Virus record (IMG/VR): IMGVR_UViG_3300008111_000181
Span: 1 to 52,907 of that record
Reading direction: 5' to 3' (one strand)
From: a virus
DNA length: 52,907 bases
A model generated the notes under the pieces. The model made no database searches. It was not told the origin of the DNA and was given only the letters and a program-made list of their open reading frames with translations. The position numbers and the translations under genes are program-made. Positions 39,909 to 47,016 of this stretch are shown piece after piece; the stretch's first letter is position 1; each line of letters starts with the position of its first letter.

Positions 39909-41936
39909 ATGGCACTGAGTTTCCGACTAACAGAAGAATTCCTAAAGGATTACCGCAGTAAGAAAGTACCTTGGGGTTATAAAGATGCGGCGGGCAACTC
40001 GGTGGGTGAGATTACTTTCCTTAGAACATACTCCCGACTAAAAGAGGACGGAACCAAAGAGACTTGGGTGGATGTATGCCAGCGAGTAATCGAGGGCATG
40101 TATTCCCTACAAAAAGACCACTGCAAAACCAATCGTCTACCTTGGAATGACAGCAGAGCTCAAGCCTCGGCTAAGGAAGCCTTTGACCGTTTATTTAATT
40201 TAAAGTGGACACCCCCAGGACGAGGTCTATGGGTTATGGGAACACCACTGGTCAACGAGCAGAAAAACTCCGCGGCTTTACAGAACTGTGCCTTTGTGTC
40301 TACCTCTAGTATGACTAAGTTGGACCCCGCTAAACCGTTTGCTTTCCTCATGGAAGCATCAATGTTGGGCGTTGGAGTCGGATTTGATGACAAGGGTGCA
40401 GACAAGGACTTTTTGATTTACGAGCCAAAACTGCCTGAGGTCACAATCCAGATTCCAGATACCAGGGAGGGATGGGTTGAGTCAGTAAGTACCCTGATTA
40501 ACTCCTACTTAAAACCAGAACAGCCTATTTATGTATTTGATTATTCTTTAATTAGACCAGCGGGTACCCCCATCAAAACCTTTGGCGGCACAGCTGCGGG
40601 CCATGAACCTCTAGAGAAGCTCCACAATCACGTGCGACGCATCTTTAATAAAAAGAAGGCGGGTTCTAAATTAACAAGAGTAGATATAGCAGATTTGGGT
40701 AATCTAATTGGAGTCTGCGTTGTATCTGGCAATGTCCGCCGCAGTGCTGAGCTGTTAATGGGCCGACTCGATGACCAAGACTTTTTAAATTTAAAGAACG
40801 CAAAGGCTTTCCCTGAGCGCAACTCATACGAAGCTGCAGCTCCTGGCTGGGCCTGGATGTCTAACAACTCTGTAGAAGTATCTGTGGGTTCTAAATTAGA
40901 CCACATAGTTGAGGGTATTGCCTTAAACGGTGAGCCTGGTGTTATCTGGATGGATGTTACTCGTCAGTATGGCCGACTTATAGACCCAATCAACAATAAA
41001 GACCATCGAGCTGCTGGGTACAATCCGTGCGCTGAACAATCGCTAGAATCTTTTGAGTGCTGTACTCTGGTTGAAACTTACCTCAATCGCCATGAATCTA
41101 AAGAAGATTACCTGCGTACTCTAAAGTTTGCCTATCTCTATGCAAAGACCGTCACATTGCTTCCTACCCACTGGGAAGAAACTAACGCAATCATGCAACG
41201 AAATCGTCGTATTGGAACCTCTATGTCTGGAGTGGCTAACTTTGCTGACCGCGTAGGTATGCCTGAACTTCGTGAGTGGATGGACGAGGGGTATAAAACA
41301 ATTCAAGACTACGACCGCACATACTCAGAGTGGCTTGGCATTCGAGAATCAATTAAAACTACCACTGTTAAGCCTAGCGGTACCGTTTCTATATTAGCGG
41401 GAGAATCTCCTGGGGTTCACTGGACTCCTGGCGGCAAATACTTCCTACGTGCAATCCGTTTCTCTAATGAAGACCCAATGTTACCTTTATTTAAAGCGTC
41501 GGGTTATAAAATAGAAAAGGCTTCCGAATCTCCCAAGACAACTAGCGTCGTTTACTTCCCCATCAAATCAGAGGCGCTACGGTCAGAGAAAGATGTTTCA
41601 ATCTATGAAAAGATGTCGCTTGCGGCTACTGCACAGCGATATTGGTCAGACAACAGCGTCAGCGTTACAGTATCCTTTAATGCAAATACTGAAAAAGACG
41701 CCGTAGGAACAGTTCTACACATGTTTGACGGGCAACTCAAAACCGTTTCCTTTTTACCAATGGGGAACGAGACTTACCCGCAAATGCCTTACACACAGAT
41801 AACCGAAGCAGAATACGAAAAGTATGCCTTCAAGTTATTGCCTATTGACTTTGTTGACGTTTATGCAGGTATGGCCGCGGACGCAATAGGTGAAAAGTAT
41901 TGTTCAACTGATTATTGCGAAATCCCACAACAATGA
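39909..41936 (+). CDS. nrdJ: Ribonucleotide reductase, class II, monomeric (adenosylcobalamin-dependent)
   Basis: 675 residues, ATG 39909 with GAGGAGAG upstream. It reduces ribonucleoside triphosphates to dNTPs using adenosylcobalamin. The key residues are in place: Cys127 (LQNCAF), the thiyl Cys374 with Glu376 in NPCAEQSLES, Cys384/385, KPSGTVSILAGESPG, and the C-terminal redox pair CSTDYC. Length and motifs fit the Lactobacillus RTPR type, not the longer dimeric NrdJ. A 107-base leader (39802-39908) shows no B12 riboswitch. The phage also encodes the enzyme that makes its cofactor (20500). Confidence 0.9.
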   Translation: MALSFRLTEEFLKDYRSKKVPWGYKDAAGNSVGEITFLRTYSRLKEDGTKETWVDVCQRVIEGMYSLQKDHCKTNRLPWNDSRAQASAKEAFDRLFNLKWTPPGRGLWVMGTPLVNEQKNSAALQNCAFVSTSSMTKLDPAKPFAFLMEASMLGVGVGFDDKGADKDFLIYEPKLPEVTIQIPDTREGWVESVSTLINSYLKPEQPIYVFDYSLIRPAGTPIKTFGGTAAGHEPLEKLHNHVRRIFNKKKAGSKLTRVDIADLGNLIGVCVVSGNVRRSAELLMGRLDDQDFLNLKNAKAFPERNSYEAAAPGWAWMSNNSVEVSVGSKLDHIVEGIALNGEPGVIWMDVTRQYGRLIDPINNKDHRAAGYNPCAEQSLESFECCTLVETYLNRHESKEDYLRTLKFAYLYAKTVTLLPTHWEETNAIMQRNRRIGTSMSGVANFADRVGMPELREWMDEGYKTIQDYDRTYSEWLGIRESIKTTTVKPSGTVSILAGESPGVHWTPGGKYFLRAIRFSNEDPMLPLFKASGYKIEKASESPKTTSVVYFPIKSEALRSEKDVSIYEKMSLAATAQRYWSDNSVSVTVSFNANTEKDAVGTVLHMFDGQLKTVSFLPMGNETYPQMPYTQITEAEYEKYAFKLLPIDFVDVYAGMAADAIGEKYCSTDYCEIPQQ

Positions 41937-42361
41937 AAATATTTGTAAGTCTTGTTCTAATTGTAGGCGGGCTATTTTATGTTAATCAGCCAGAGAAGTG
42001 TATAAACCTACACGTTGATGGCGGCGGAAACCAGGTGAGCTCCAGCTGCATCCCGTCGCCAGACAATACAAATGCTTTAGTTCTATTAAGAAATGCCGAT
42101 TATAAAATAGAAGGCACAGTTAAATATGGAAATGCTGTCGTATGTAGGGTCAACGGAATGCCAGCTCCAGAGCTCGAATCATGCAAGGACATGCCACCAG
42201 CAGAAGCATATTGGGCAGTTTTAATTAAAAAGCACAGGGCTATCCCACTATTTAATGAGTGGGGTTGGGCTCAAACAGGAATCAACGAAGTTTATTTATC
42301 TCAGGGAGACTCTCTAGGATTGGTATTCGTAGTTAATGGAGAAGTAAAATGGCCGTCTTAA
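41933..42361 (+). CDS. Secreted DUF4430-like (transcobalamin C-type) protein
   Basis: ATG 41933 overlaps the nrdJ stop (ATGA), so it is translated with the reductase. The first 22 residues (MKIFVSLVLIVGGLFYVNQP) form a signal or membrane anchor. The rest, with ALVLLRNADYKIEGTVKYG, VVCRVNGMPAP, CKDMPPAEAYWAVLI and WGWAQTGINEVYLSQGDSLG, matches actinobacterial DUF4430 proteins, whose fold is that of the C-terminal half of transcobalamin/intrinsic factor and which often lie near B12 transport genes. A cobalamin-binding role outside the membrane is inferred. Confidence 0.55.
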   Translation: MKIFVSLVLIVGGLFYVNQPEKCINLHVDGGGNQVSSSCIPSPDNTNALVLLRNADYKIEGTVKYGNAVVCRVNGMPAPELESCKDMPPAEAYWAVLIKKHRAIPLFNEWGWAQTGINEVYLSQGDSLGLVFVVNGEVKWPS

Positions 42362-42477
42362 CACCAGTAAAAAAAACAACTAATTGGCTAATTCCACAAC
42401 TTATTACAAACCTATTCGCTCTTTACATAGCAAATAAGATAAGCGTCGATATATGGCGCTCGCTAACAGGTCATTAA
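42349..42477 (+). CDS. Very small membrane-type protein
   Basis: A 42-residue frame overlapping the previous gene by 13 bases. It has one amphipathic to hydrophobic helix (WLIPQLITNLFALYIANKI). The ribosome site is GGAGAAGT, about 6 bases upstream. A real gene is plausible; function unknown. Confidence 0.45.
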   Translation: MAVLTPVKKTTNWLIPQLITNLFALYIANKISVDIWRSLTGH

Positions 42478-42488
42478 CGACTTAAACA

Positions 42489-42527
42489 GAAAGGCCACCT
42501 AGACCCGAAACTAGGTGGCCTTTCTTT
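42489..42527. terminator. Bidirectional terminator at the strand switch
   Basis: GAAAGGCCACCTAG pairs with CTAGGTGGCCTTTC around an 8-base loop (14 bp), followed by TTT on the plus strand and preceded by A-rich sequence on the other side. It separates the plus-strand operons from the convergent minus-strand genes. Confidence 0.85.
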
Positions 42528-42563
42528 GCGTTAGGGGTAGAGGCGACCCTGACGCGAGTGGGT

Positions 42564-42590
42564 GCGTTGGGGAAGCAAGAAACCCAACGC
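42564..42590. repeat. Inverted repeat between convergent operons
   Basis: GCGTTGGG (42564-42571) pairs with CCCAACGC (42583-42590). No T-run on either expected side. It may assist termination of the minus-strand transcript. Confidence 0.5.
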
Positions 42591-42600
42591 GGACAAAAAA

Positions 42601-42750
42601 CTATTTACATGAGGTACAGTAGTTCTGCGTTCGTAGGTTCTCTTTGGTGACCACCATAGTTCTTGAACAATGATAGCAAGTCACTAATTTAAATGCTTTA
42701 TCCGCTCTCCTACGAAGGAACAACGCTACAAGTTCCTCTTTAATCTTCAT
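42601..42750 (-). CDS. Small zinc-ribbon protein
   Basis: Start ATG 42750 is preferred because AAGGAG lies 12 bases upstream; longer starts at 42762 and 42786 are possible. The 49 residues contain CYHC and CTSC. It is the last gene of the minus-strand unit and overlaps the previous frame by 11 bases. Confidence 0.5.
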   Translation of the reverse strand: MKIKEELVALFLRRRADKAFKLVTCYHCSRTMVVTKENLRTQNYCTSCK

Positions 42751-42841
42751 AATCGTCATCATCTCCTTCTTCGTAAATCTCTTCATCGGGGATATTGGGC
42801 ATCGGCCTATCCCACAATGGCTCAGGTACTATCCTACTCAA
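42740..42841 (-). CDS. Very small acidic protein
   Basis: A 33-residue frame from TTG 42841 with AGGAG 8 bases upstream, located inside the end of the preceding gene. MSRIVPEPLWDRPMPNIPDE then a Glu/Asp-rich tail. Good ribosome site and position between two genes support it; function unknown. Confidence 0.5.
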   Translation of the reverse strand: MSRIVPEPLWDRPMPNIPDEEIYEEGDDDDYED

Positions 42842-42843
42842 TT

Positions 42844-43149
42844 TTAAGACTCCTGCTTATAAATTAGAGTACCTTGAATCTTTACTGGCTTTCCGTTCTC
42901 ATCTTCGTTAACAACAGCGAGCTTAACGCTCTTGCGTGGGGTCAACTGCTGAACCCTCTCTTTAATATAACGCTTACCTGCGCTGGCGTTAGCCCACGCG
43001 GTTACGTTGTTATCAATTTCAATGTCGTCATACCCACCGAGTCCGTTGCTACGACTTTCGGTAATGATGTAAGTGACCTTCCATGCGCCACCTTTAACGG
43101 TGTTTTTCATGAGTGTTGCTTTGAACGTGCGTTCTACTTTGCGAGCCAT
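42844..43149 (-). CDS. Unknown small protein
   Basis: ATG 43149 is chosen over 43170 because AAAGGAG lies 5 bases upstream. The 101 residues are beta-rich (TFKATLMKNTVKGGAWKVTY, DIEIDNNVTAW, KLAVVNEDENGKPVKIQG). It overlaps the next gene upstream by 16 bases. No family recognised. Confidence 0.5.
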   Translation of the reverse strand: MARKVERTFKATLMKNTVKGGAWKVTYIITESRSNGLGGYDDIEIDNNVTAWANASAGKRYIKERVQQLTPRKSVKLAVVNEDENGKPVKIQGTLIYKQES

Positions 43150-43556
43150 GTTGTCTCCTTTGTTGGCCAATAGTACGGTAATGTTTCATCTACCTCGGGA
43201 AAGTATTTGCGATAATGTTCGGGCAACTTTCTTACGAGGTTGGCTTGGTGCGACGTGTGGAACTTGTCGTAACCTAGCCATGCTGGCAATATTACCCTAT
43301 CTTTAGGGAATTGCTCTAACAGGGAATCTTGGAAGCCTCGTTCGCGCCACTCAACACAAACTAATCTGCCGTATTCGTATAGTGCGCCTTCATAATCTCT
43401 CCACATAAGAACGGCGGGGTGGTTTCGCCAACCTTTTGTCATACCTGCTAATACACGCATGACTTGGTAGGCTTCTACTCTCTGCTTACCTAATCTTTTA
43501 TCGTCAAGAACTCTAGCGCTCTCTTTAAAGTCAGGAAGCGGTAAGAACGTCTGAAT
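43134..43556 (-). CDS. MSMEG_6728-like protein (pyrimidine-dimer glycosylase family), ATT start
   Basis: Residues 1-140 match the actinobacterial MSMEG_6728 family: IQTFLPLPDF, VLDDKRLGKQRVEAYQV, GWRNHPAVLMWRDYEGALYE, and LPAWLGYDKFHTSH, ending LPYYWP. Pfam groups it with pyrimidine-dimer DNA glycosylases, though the T4 DenV nucleophile Thr2 is not conserved. No ATG, GTG or TTG lies at the natural start; ATT 43556-43554 stands where homologs have ATG and has AAGGAG 6 bases upstream. The upstream stop TAG leaves no other start. Confidence 0.65.
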   Translation of the reverse strand: MQTFLPLPDFKESARVLDDKRLGKQRVEAYQVMRVLAGMTKGWRNHPAVLMWRDYEGALYEYGRLVCVEWRERGFQDSLLEQFPKDRVILPAWLGYDKFHTSHQANLVRKLPEHYRKYFPEVDETLPYYWPTKETTWLAK

Positions 43557-43566
43557 CTTTCTCTCC

Positions 43567-43710
43567 TTAGAACGGTGGCTTGTCCCCTTGCGGAACTATA
43601 CACATTACGCAGAACGCTACACCCGCAGTAACCGCCTCGTCAATAGCCATGCCGTCAGGAATCACAACCTCTCCGTTGTCGTAATCAATTAAGCAACGTG
43701 AGCACTCCAT
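43567..43710 (-). CDS. Small two-CxxC protein
   Basis: A 47-residue frame from ATG 43710, overlapping the previous stop (TAATG). CSRC near the N-terminus and CVMC near residue 34 form a zinc- or Fe-S-binding pair of knuckles. Unknown function. Confidence 0.5.
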   Translation of the reverse strand: MECSRCLIDYDNGEVVIPDGMAIDEAVTAGVAFCVMCIVPQGDKPPF

Positions 43711-43850
43711 TAATTATCTTTCTTTACAATAGGTAATTCGTTTTCTATATTTGAACTCTCTTGTTGGCAGGTACACCCGCCACACCCGCAGCGTTGAGCT
43801 GGCTCTTCAGCGGGGGTATAAAGAATCTCTCTTCCAACGTTATCTCTCAT
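43710..43850 (-). CDS. Small Cys-cluster protein
   Basis: A 46-residue frame from ATG 43850, overlapping genes on both sides by 1-4 bases. It holds four Cys in seven residues (CGCGGCTC), a pattern resembling metallothionein-type metal binding. It is unlikely to be random, given the precise couplings. Confidence 0.5.
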   Translation of the reverse strand: MRDNVGREILYTPAEEPAQRCGCGGCTCQQESSNIENELPIVKKDN

Positions 43851-44368
43851 TTATTCTCTCCACTTTCAAATAGACTCTCTCCACCTTCTATTTTTCCTTC
43901 AGCAAGAGTTAGTTTCTCTCCGTACCCTTGCCACACAATATTTCCCTCGTTGTCGTGGATAGTTATTAGTTTTTGATTTGGTATCCATTGGTGAAGCGCG
44001 TGGCTATCCACCATAGTCTTGACGCTGGCTTCGGGCTCTCCTTTGTATAGATTTCCGTCAGGTAGTTTAATCATTGAATCCCACTCGCCATTATTTGCTC
44101 TCTCGATAGCCTCTAAGCATGGGTCTATCATGGCTAGTGGTATGGGCTTATCGAATCTTGTTTGAAGGTGGTGTCCAACCTCGTTCCATAACGGCGGTAA
44201 TTCCTCTACGCCGTCGTCGTCACTCTCGCTAATAATCTCAGCGTCAATAATCTCGTTACCGTAGTTATCGTACTCAGTTACCATCAGGGTTCGAATCTTT
44301 CTTGTAGTCGGGCTTGTACTTGGGCTTTCTATTATATAACTTCTTGTTTCTAATTGGAACACTCGCAT
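43847..44368 (-). CDS. Unknown acidic protein
   Basis: 173 residues from ATG 44368; a later ATG at 44284 is possible. A basic N-terminus precedes an acidic stretch (NEIIDAEIISESDDDGVEEL) and a folded C-terminal half (HHLQTRFDKPIPLAMIDPCL). A perfect 11-bp hairpin at 44370-44400 stands directly before the start. Function unknown. Confidence 0.5.
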   Translation of the reverse strand: MRVFQLETRSYIIESPSTSPTTRKIRTLMVTEYDNYGNEIIDAEIISESDDDGVEELPPLWNEVGHHLQTRFDKPIPLAMIDPCLEAIERANNGEWDSMIKLPDGNLYKGEPEASVKTMVDSHALHQWIPNQKLITIHDNEGNIVWQGYGEKLTLAEGKIEGGESLFESGENK

Positions 44369-44369
44369 T

Positions 44370-44400
44370 ACTACGGCGTAACTCGAGGATACGCCGTAGT
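44370..44400. repeat. Hairpin directly before the 44368 start
   Basis: ACTACGGCGTA pairs perfectly with TACGCCGTAGT around a 9-base loop. On the minus-strand transcript it ends one base before ATG 44368 and would cover the place where a ribosome site should be. Confidence 0.6.
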
Positions 44401-44422
44401 TGCTCTGCGGTCTTTGAGAATC

Positions 44423-44512
44423 TCACTCGTCGGTTTCGTCGGGCTCGATACACTTGTGGTTATCCCACGCGTAAGGGCTTTGCTCGTCACCGCACCATGT
44501 ACACGTTGCCAT
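44423..44512 (-). CDS. Very small CxxC protein
   Basis: A 29-residue frame from ATG 44512 (TAATG overlap with the next gene upstream): CTWCGDEQSPYAWDNHKC and an acidic end. The CxxC...HxxC arrangement suggests zinc. Coupling supports translation. Confidence 0.45.
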   Translation of the reverse strand: MATCTWCGDEQSPYAWDNHKCIEPDETDE

Positions 44513-44823
44513 TATTCACCGTCTAATCCGTAACCGTTTTCAAGGTCACGTTCGTCGGCTTCGTCGAATATAGGCGCTCGTAATCCTAGCCTATCTGCGT
44601 ATGGCTCGATACTATCAACCGCCTCATCTATCTCACCTCTTGTGTCGTGGTAATCAAATAACTCGGTTAAGCGCTCGTCGGTATCGTTTCGTAGCGCCAT
44701 AAGGTCAAGGCTTGCGCCTATTGCGGTATCGATTAGGTAGATAGCGTCGCTATCTCCTTCCATATATTTCTTTACTACGTCTTGGTATTGACCCGATAGT
44801 AGTAAGTCTTTCATAGCACCCAT
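44512..44823 (-). CDS. Unknown acidic helical protein
   Basis: 103 residues; ATG 44823 or the ATG three codons later. Helical with many Asp/Glu (DERLTELFDYHDTRGEIDEA). Part of the minus-strand unit, one base from the upstream gene. No family recognised. Confidence 0.5.
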   Translation of the reverse strand: MGAMKDLLLSGQYQDVVKKYMEGDSDAIYLIDTAIGASLDLMALRNDTDERLTELFDYHDTRGEIDEAVDSIEPYADRLGLRAPIFDEADERDLENGYGLDGE

Positions 44824-44824
44824 A

Positions 44825-45025
44825 TTAGTTTCCCTTTCGTATTTGGTACTGCTTCGAAGTATCCTCTAAGTAGAACGAATAGTCAATAGCGGTATGCGCT
44901 AAGTTGGTTAGATATTCTGCTTGAGGGTGGTCACTTACTTCGGTTGCGCCGACTATCTTGAGTAGCGTATCCCTTAGTAGTTGTTTGTAATCTATATTTG
45001 TTTCCTCTGCTATTTCTATTTCCAT
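44825..45025 (-). CDS. Unknown small protein
   Basis: 66 residues from ATG 45025 with AGGG upstream. Helical, e.g. DYKQLLRDTLLKIVGA. It is the first gene after the CobT-like gene and a hairpin (45071-45101), so may be read from readthrough or an unseen promoter. Unknown function. Confidence 0.45.
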   Translation of the reverse strand: MEIEIAEETNIDYKQLLRDTLLKIVGATEVSDHPQAEYLTNLAHTAIDYSFYLEDTSKQYQIRKGN

Positions 45026-45057
45026 AATCCCTGCTTCTGTAATCCTTCCGTTTGCGG

Positions 45058-45101
45058 GTTTGTGTTGAAGCGCGGTGGGGGGAAGGGATAGCCCACCGCG
45101 C
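45058..45101. terminator. Hairpin after the CobT-like gene with half of the repeated arm motif
   Basis: GCGCGGTGGG (45071-45080) pairs with CCCACCGCGC (45092-45101) and sits 9-40 bases after the stop at 45110. The sequence GTTTGTGTTG at 45058-45067 is the conserved outer arm of the inverted-repeat modules at 50343, 51139 and 51781, but its partner arm is missing here. Confidence 0.6.
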
Positions 45102-45109
45102 CAACCTTA

Positions 45110-47014
45110 TTAGCGCCTTACGACCTTCATCTGTGATTTAACTAGGTCTTTGGCTACGTCGAGAATATCTTTGGCTTCGTCAACGACCCTAAAGAACTTA
45201 GCGCCATGACGTAAGGTAATCATGTATTGGTCGTAACGCTCTCGGTCGTTATCTTTGACCCATTGAAGGCTACCTAAGAATATGACACTCGTTAGAACGT
45301 TGTTGGCGTTCATGCGAGAGATAATACCGTCGTTAACCTCTGTACTATCCCACTCGCCGTCGGTAATCATGAAGCATATCTTGATACCTTTACGGCTTGC
45401 GTTAAGTATGCGCTCGGCTTCGATAAGTGCCTTGAACGGATTAGTGCTACCGCTACTATCAACGAATCTAAACTCGTCGGGCTTAGCCTTATCGTCTGCT
45501 TTGTAAATTAGACGGCTATCGTGGTTGAACTTATAGACGGTTACTCGACCGTTGATACGTTCGATACCGCGCTTGAGAATCCACGCCGTTTCCATTGTCT
45601 TAAAGATACGAGCGCCCATGCTACCCGAGGTATCTACTAGGATTACCGCTTCAATATCATTAGACGAGTTACCTTCACTCCAACGGTCGAATAACTTATT
45701 GATGTCATTGACGTCGGCGTTCATGGCTCGAGATACGTTAAGCCTACCGCTTTCTACCTCTAACTCCCACGCAGGGTCGTTATCAATACGAATACGCTCT
45801 AACTCTACGGCGAATCTACGAGCGCTCGCCGTAGCGTTCATAGGTACGCTCACGTTTTTATAGTTAGCAGGTCTAACACCTGAACGCATGATGTCGTTAT
45901 CCATAATCGCTCTACGAACTTCGGCGGTATCACGACGTACGTTTTCGTCGTTTCTTATATTAGATAACTCGGAGTTAATCTTATCTTTGAGTAACTTCTC
46001 GCTATCTGTATATTCGTACTGTACGTCTTGAGTAGTAACCGAATCGTCAACCGTACCGTAACCTTGCCCTACGCTATCGTCATTGATGTCGTCGAACTTC
46101 TCGGTCTGTGTAGATTTCTCGGTTGCGTTAGCCTTATCTTGTAGTCGGTCTTGTTCCTTCTGACCTTCTGCTCGACCCTTTCTCATCATTTGGCGGTCGA
46201 TATGACCGTCGCATTGACCTTTACCGTTTTGTGGTACTTGAGGTGGTGGGTTTTGCTCATCATTACCGATAACCTTAGCGAACTCTGCGATAAGCCTTTT
46301 GGCTCTATCGTAATCGCGTGGGAAGGCGAGTGTGCGGTACTCATGAATAATATCTGCTAGGAATATCGCTGTGGCTTTGCCGAACTGCTGTGAGAATCGT
46401 GTGGCGATTTCCTGACGAATATCATAATCTAAGTATTTTCTACCTGTGATTAATATAAATAAGGAAGCCCACTCACTTGAATCACCTTTGAGTATGTAGT
46501 CAAGCGTTGAAGCCTCTACGAACGGTTGAACGGCAGGATACTTAGCGATAATTAAGCGCTCGATACGACTATCCTCGAGTATGTTCATGGCTCGACGATA
46601 TTGATTTTCTATGACCCACTTACCTAACTCCGAGTTTTCGCGTGGCGTATAAAGAACGTGTGCGACCTCATGGTAGTTGAATCCATGAAGGCTAACGATA
46701 GTGTTATCGTCAATATCCTCGAGTAGATGAGCGTTGAACACGATAGCCTTACCGTCATTGTAGGCGGTAGTTTCTAGGTCGGGATTATCGTCAACCCTGA
46801 CCTCTATCTTGTCACCTGTGATAATACTATCGGCGCGTGAGTAGATAACACCCACGCTCGATAGTTTTTCTTTGTGCGCTTGATAAGCCTCTTGCTTGGC
46901 TTCGATTAGGTCTTGGTCGATTTCCATTTTGCCTAACTCGTCGTTCCATTGATAGGCGTTATGAATCTCGCGCAATAGGTCGTCGGTAGAATCTGCTTGG
47001 TAGCGGTATCCCAT
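45110..47014 (-). CDS. CobT-like / VWA-domain protein with HExxH motif
   Basis: 634 residues. The N-terminal part has HEVAHVLYTPRE (HExxH) followed by a helical section with NILEDSRIERLI. The middle (about 255-340) is charged and low-complexity. The C-terminal VWA domain carries the MIDAS motif ILVDTSGSMGAR and a later FMITDGEWD. This arrangement resembles CobT of the aerobic cobaltochelatase and the VWA partners of MoxR ATPases. It follows the CobS-like AAA+ gene by 2 bases. A chelatase or a protein-remodelling role are both possible. Confidence 0.6.
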   Translation of the reverse strand: MGYRYQADSTDDLLREIHNAYQWNDELGKMEIDQDLIEAKQEAYQAHKEKLSSVGVIYSRADSIITGDKIEVRVDDNPDLETTAYNDGKAIVFNAHLLEDIDDNTIVSLHGFNYHEVAHVLYTPRENSELGKWVIENQYRRAMNILEDSRIERLIIAKYPAVQPFVEASTLDYILKGDSSEWASLFILITGRKYLDYDIRQEIATRFSQQFGKATAIFLADIIHEYRTLAFPRDYDRAKRLIAEFAKVIGNDEQNPPPQVPQNGKGQCDGHIDRQMMRKGRAEGQKEQDRLQDKANATEKSTQTEKFDDINDDSVGQGYGTVDDSVTTQDVQYEYTDSEKLLKDKINSELSNIRNDENVRRDTAEVRRAIMDNDIMRSGVRPANYKNVSVPMNATASARRFAVELERIRIDNDPAWELEVESGRLNVSRAMNADVNDINKLFDRWSEGNSSNDIEAVILVDTSGSMGARIFKTMETAWILKRGIERINGRVTVYKFNHDSRLIYKADDKAKPDEFRFVDSSGSTNPFKALIEAERILNASRKGIKICFMITDGEWDSTEVNDGIISRMNANNVLTSVIFLGSLQWVKDNDRERYDQYMITLRHGAKFFRVVDEAKDILDVAKDLVKSQMKVVRR

Positions 47015-47016
47015 GA

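Noticed and set aside
45282-45863. Plus-strand frames inside the CobT-like gene
   Set aside because: They are antisense to the conserved VWA domain and have no ribosome sites.
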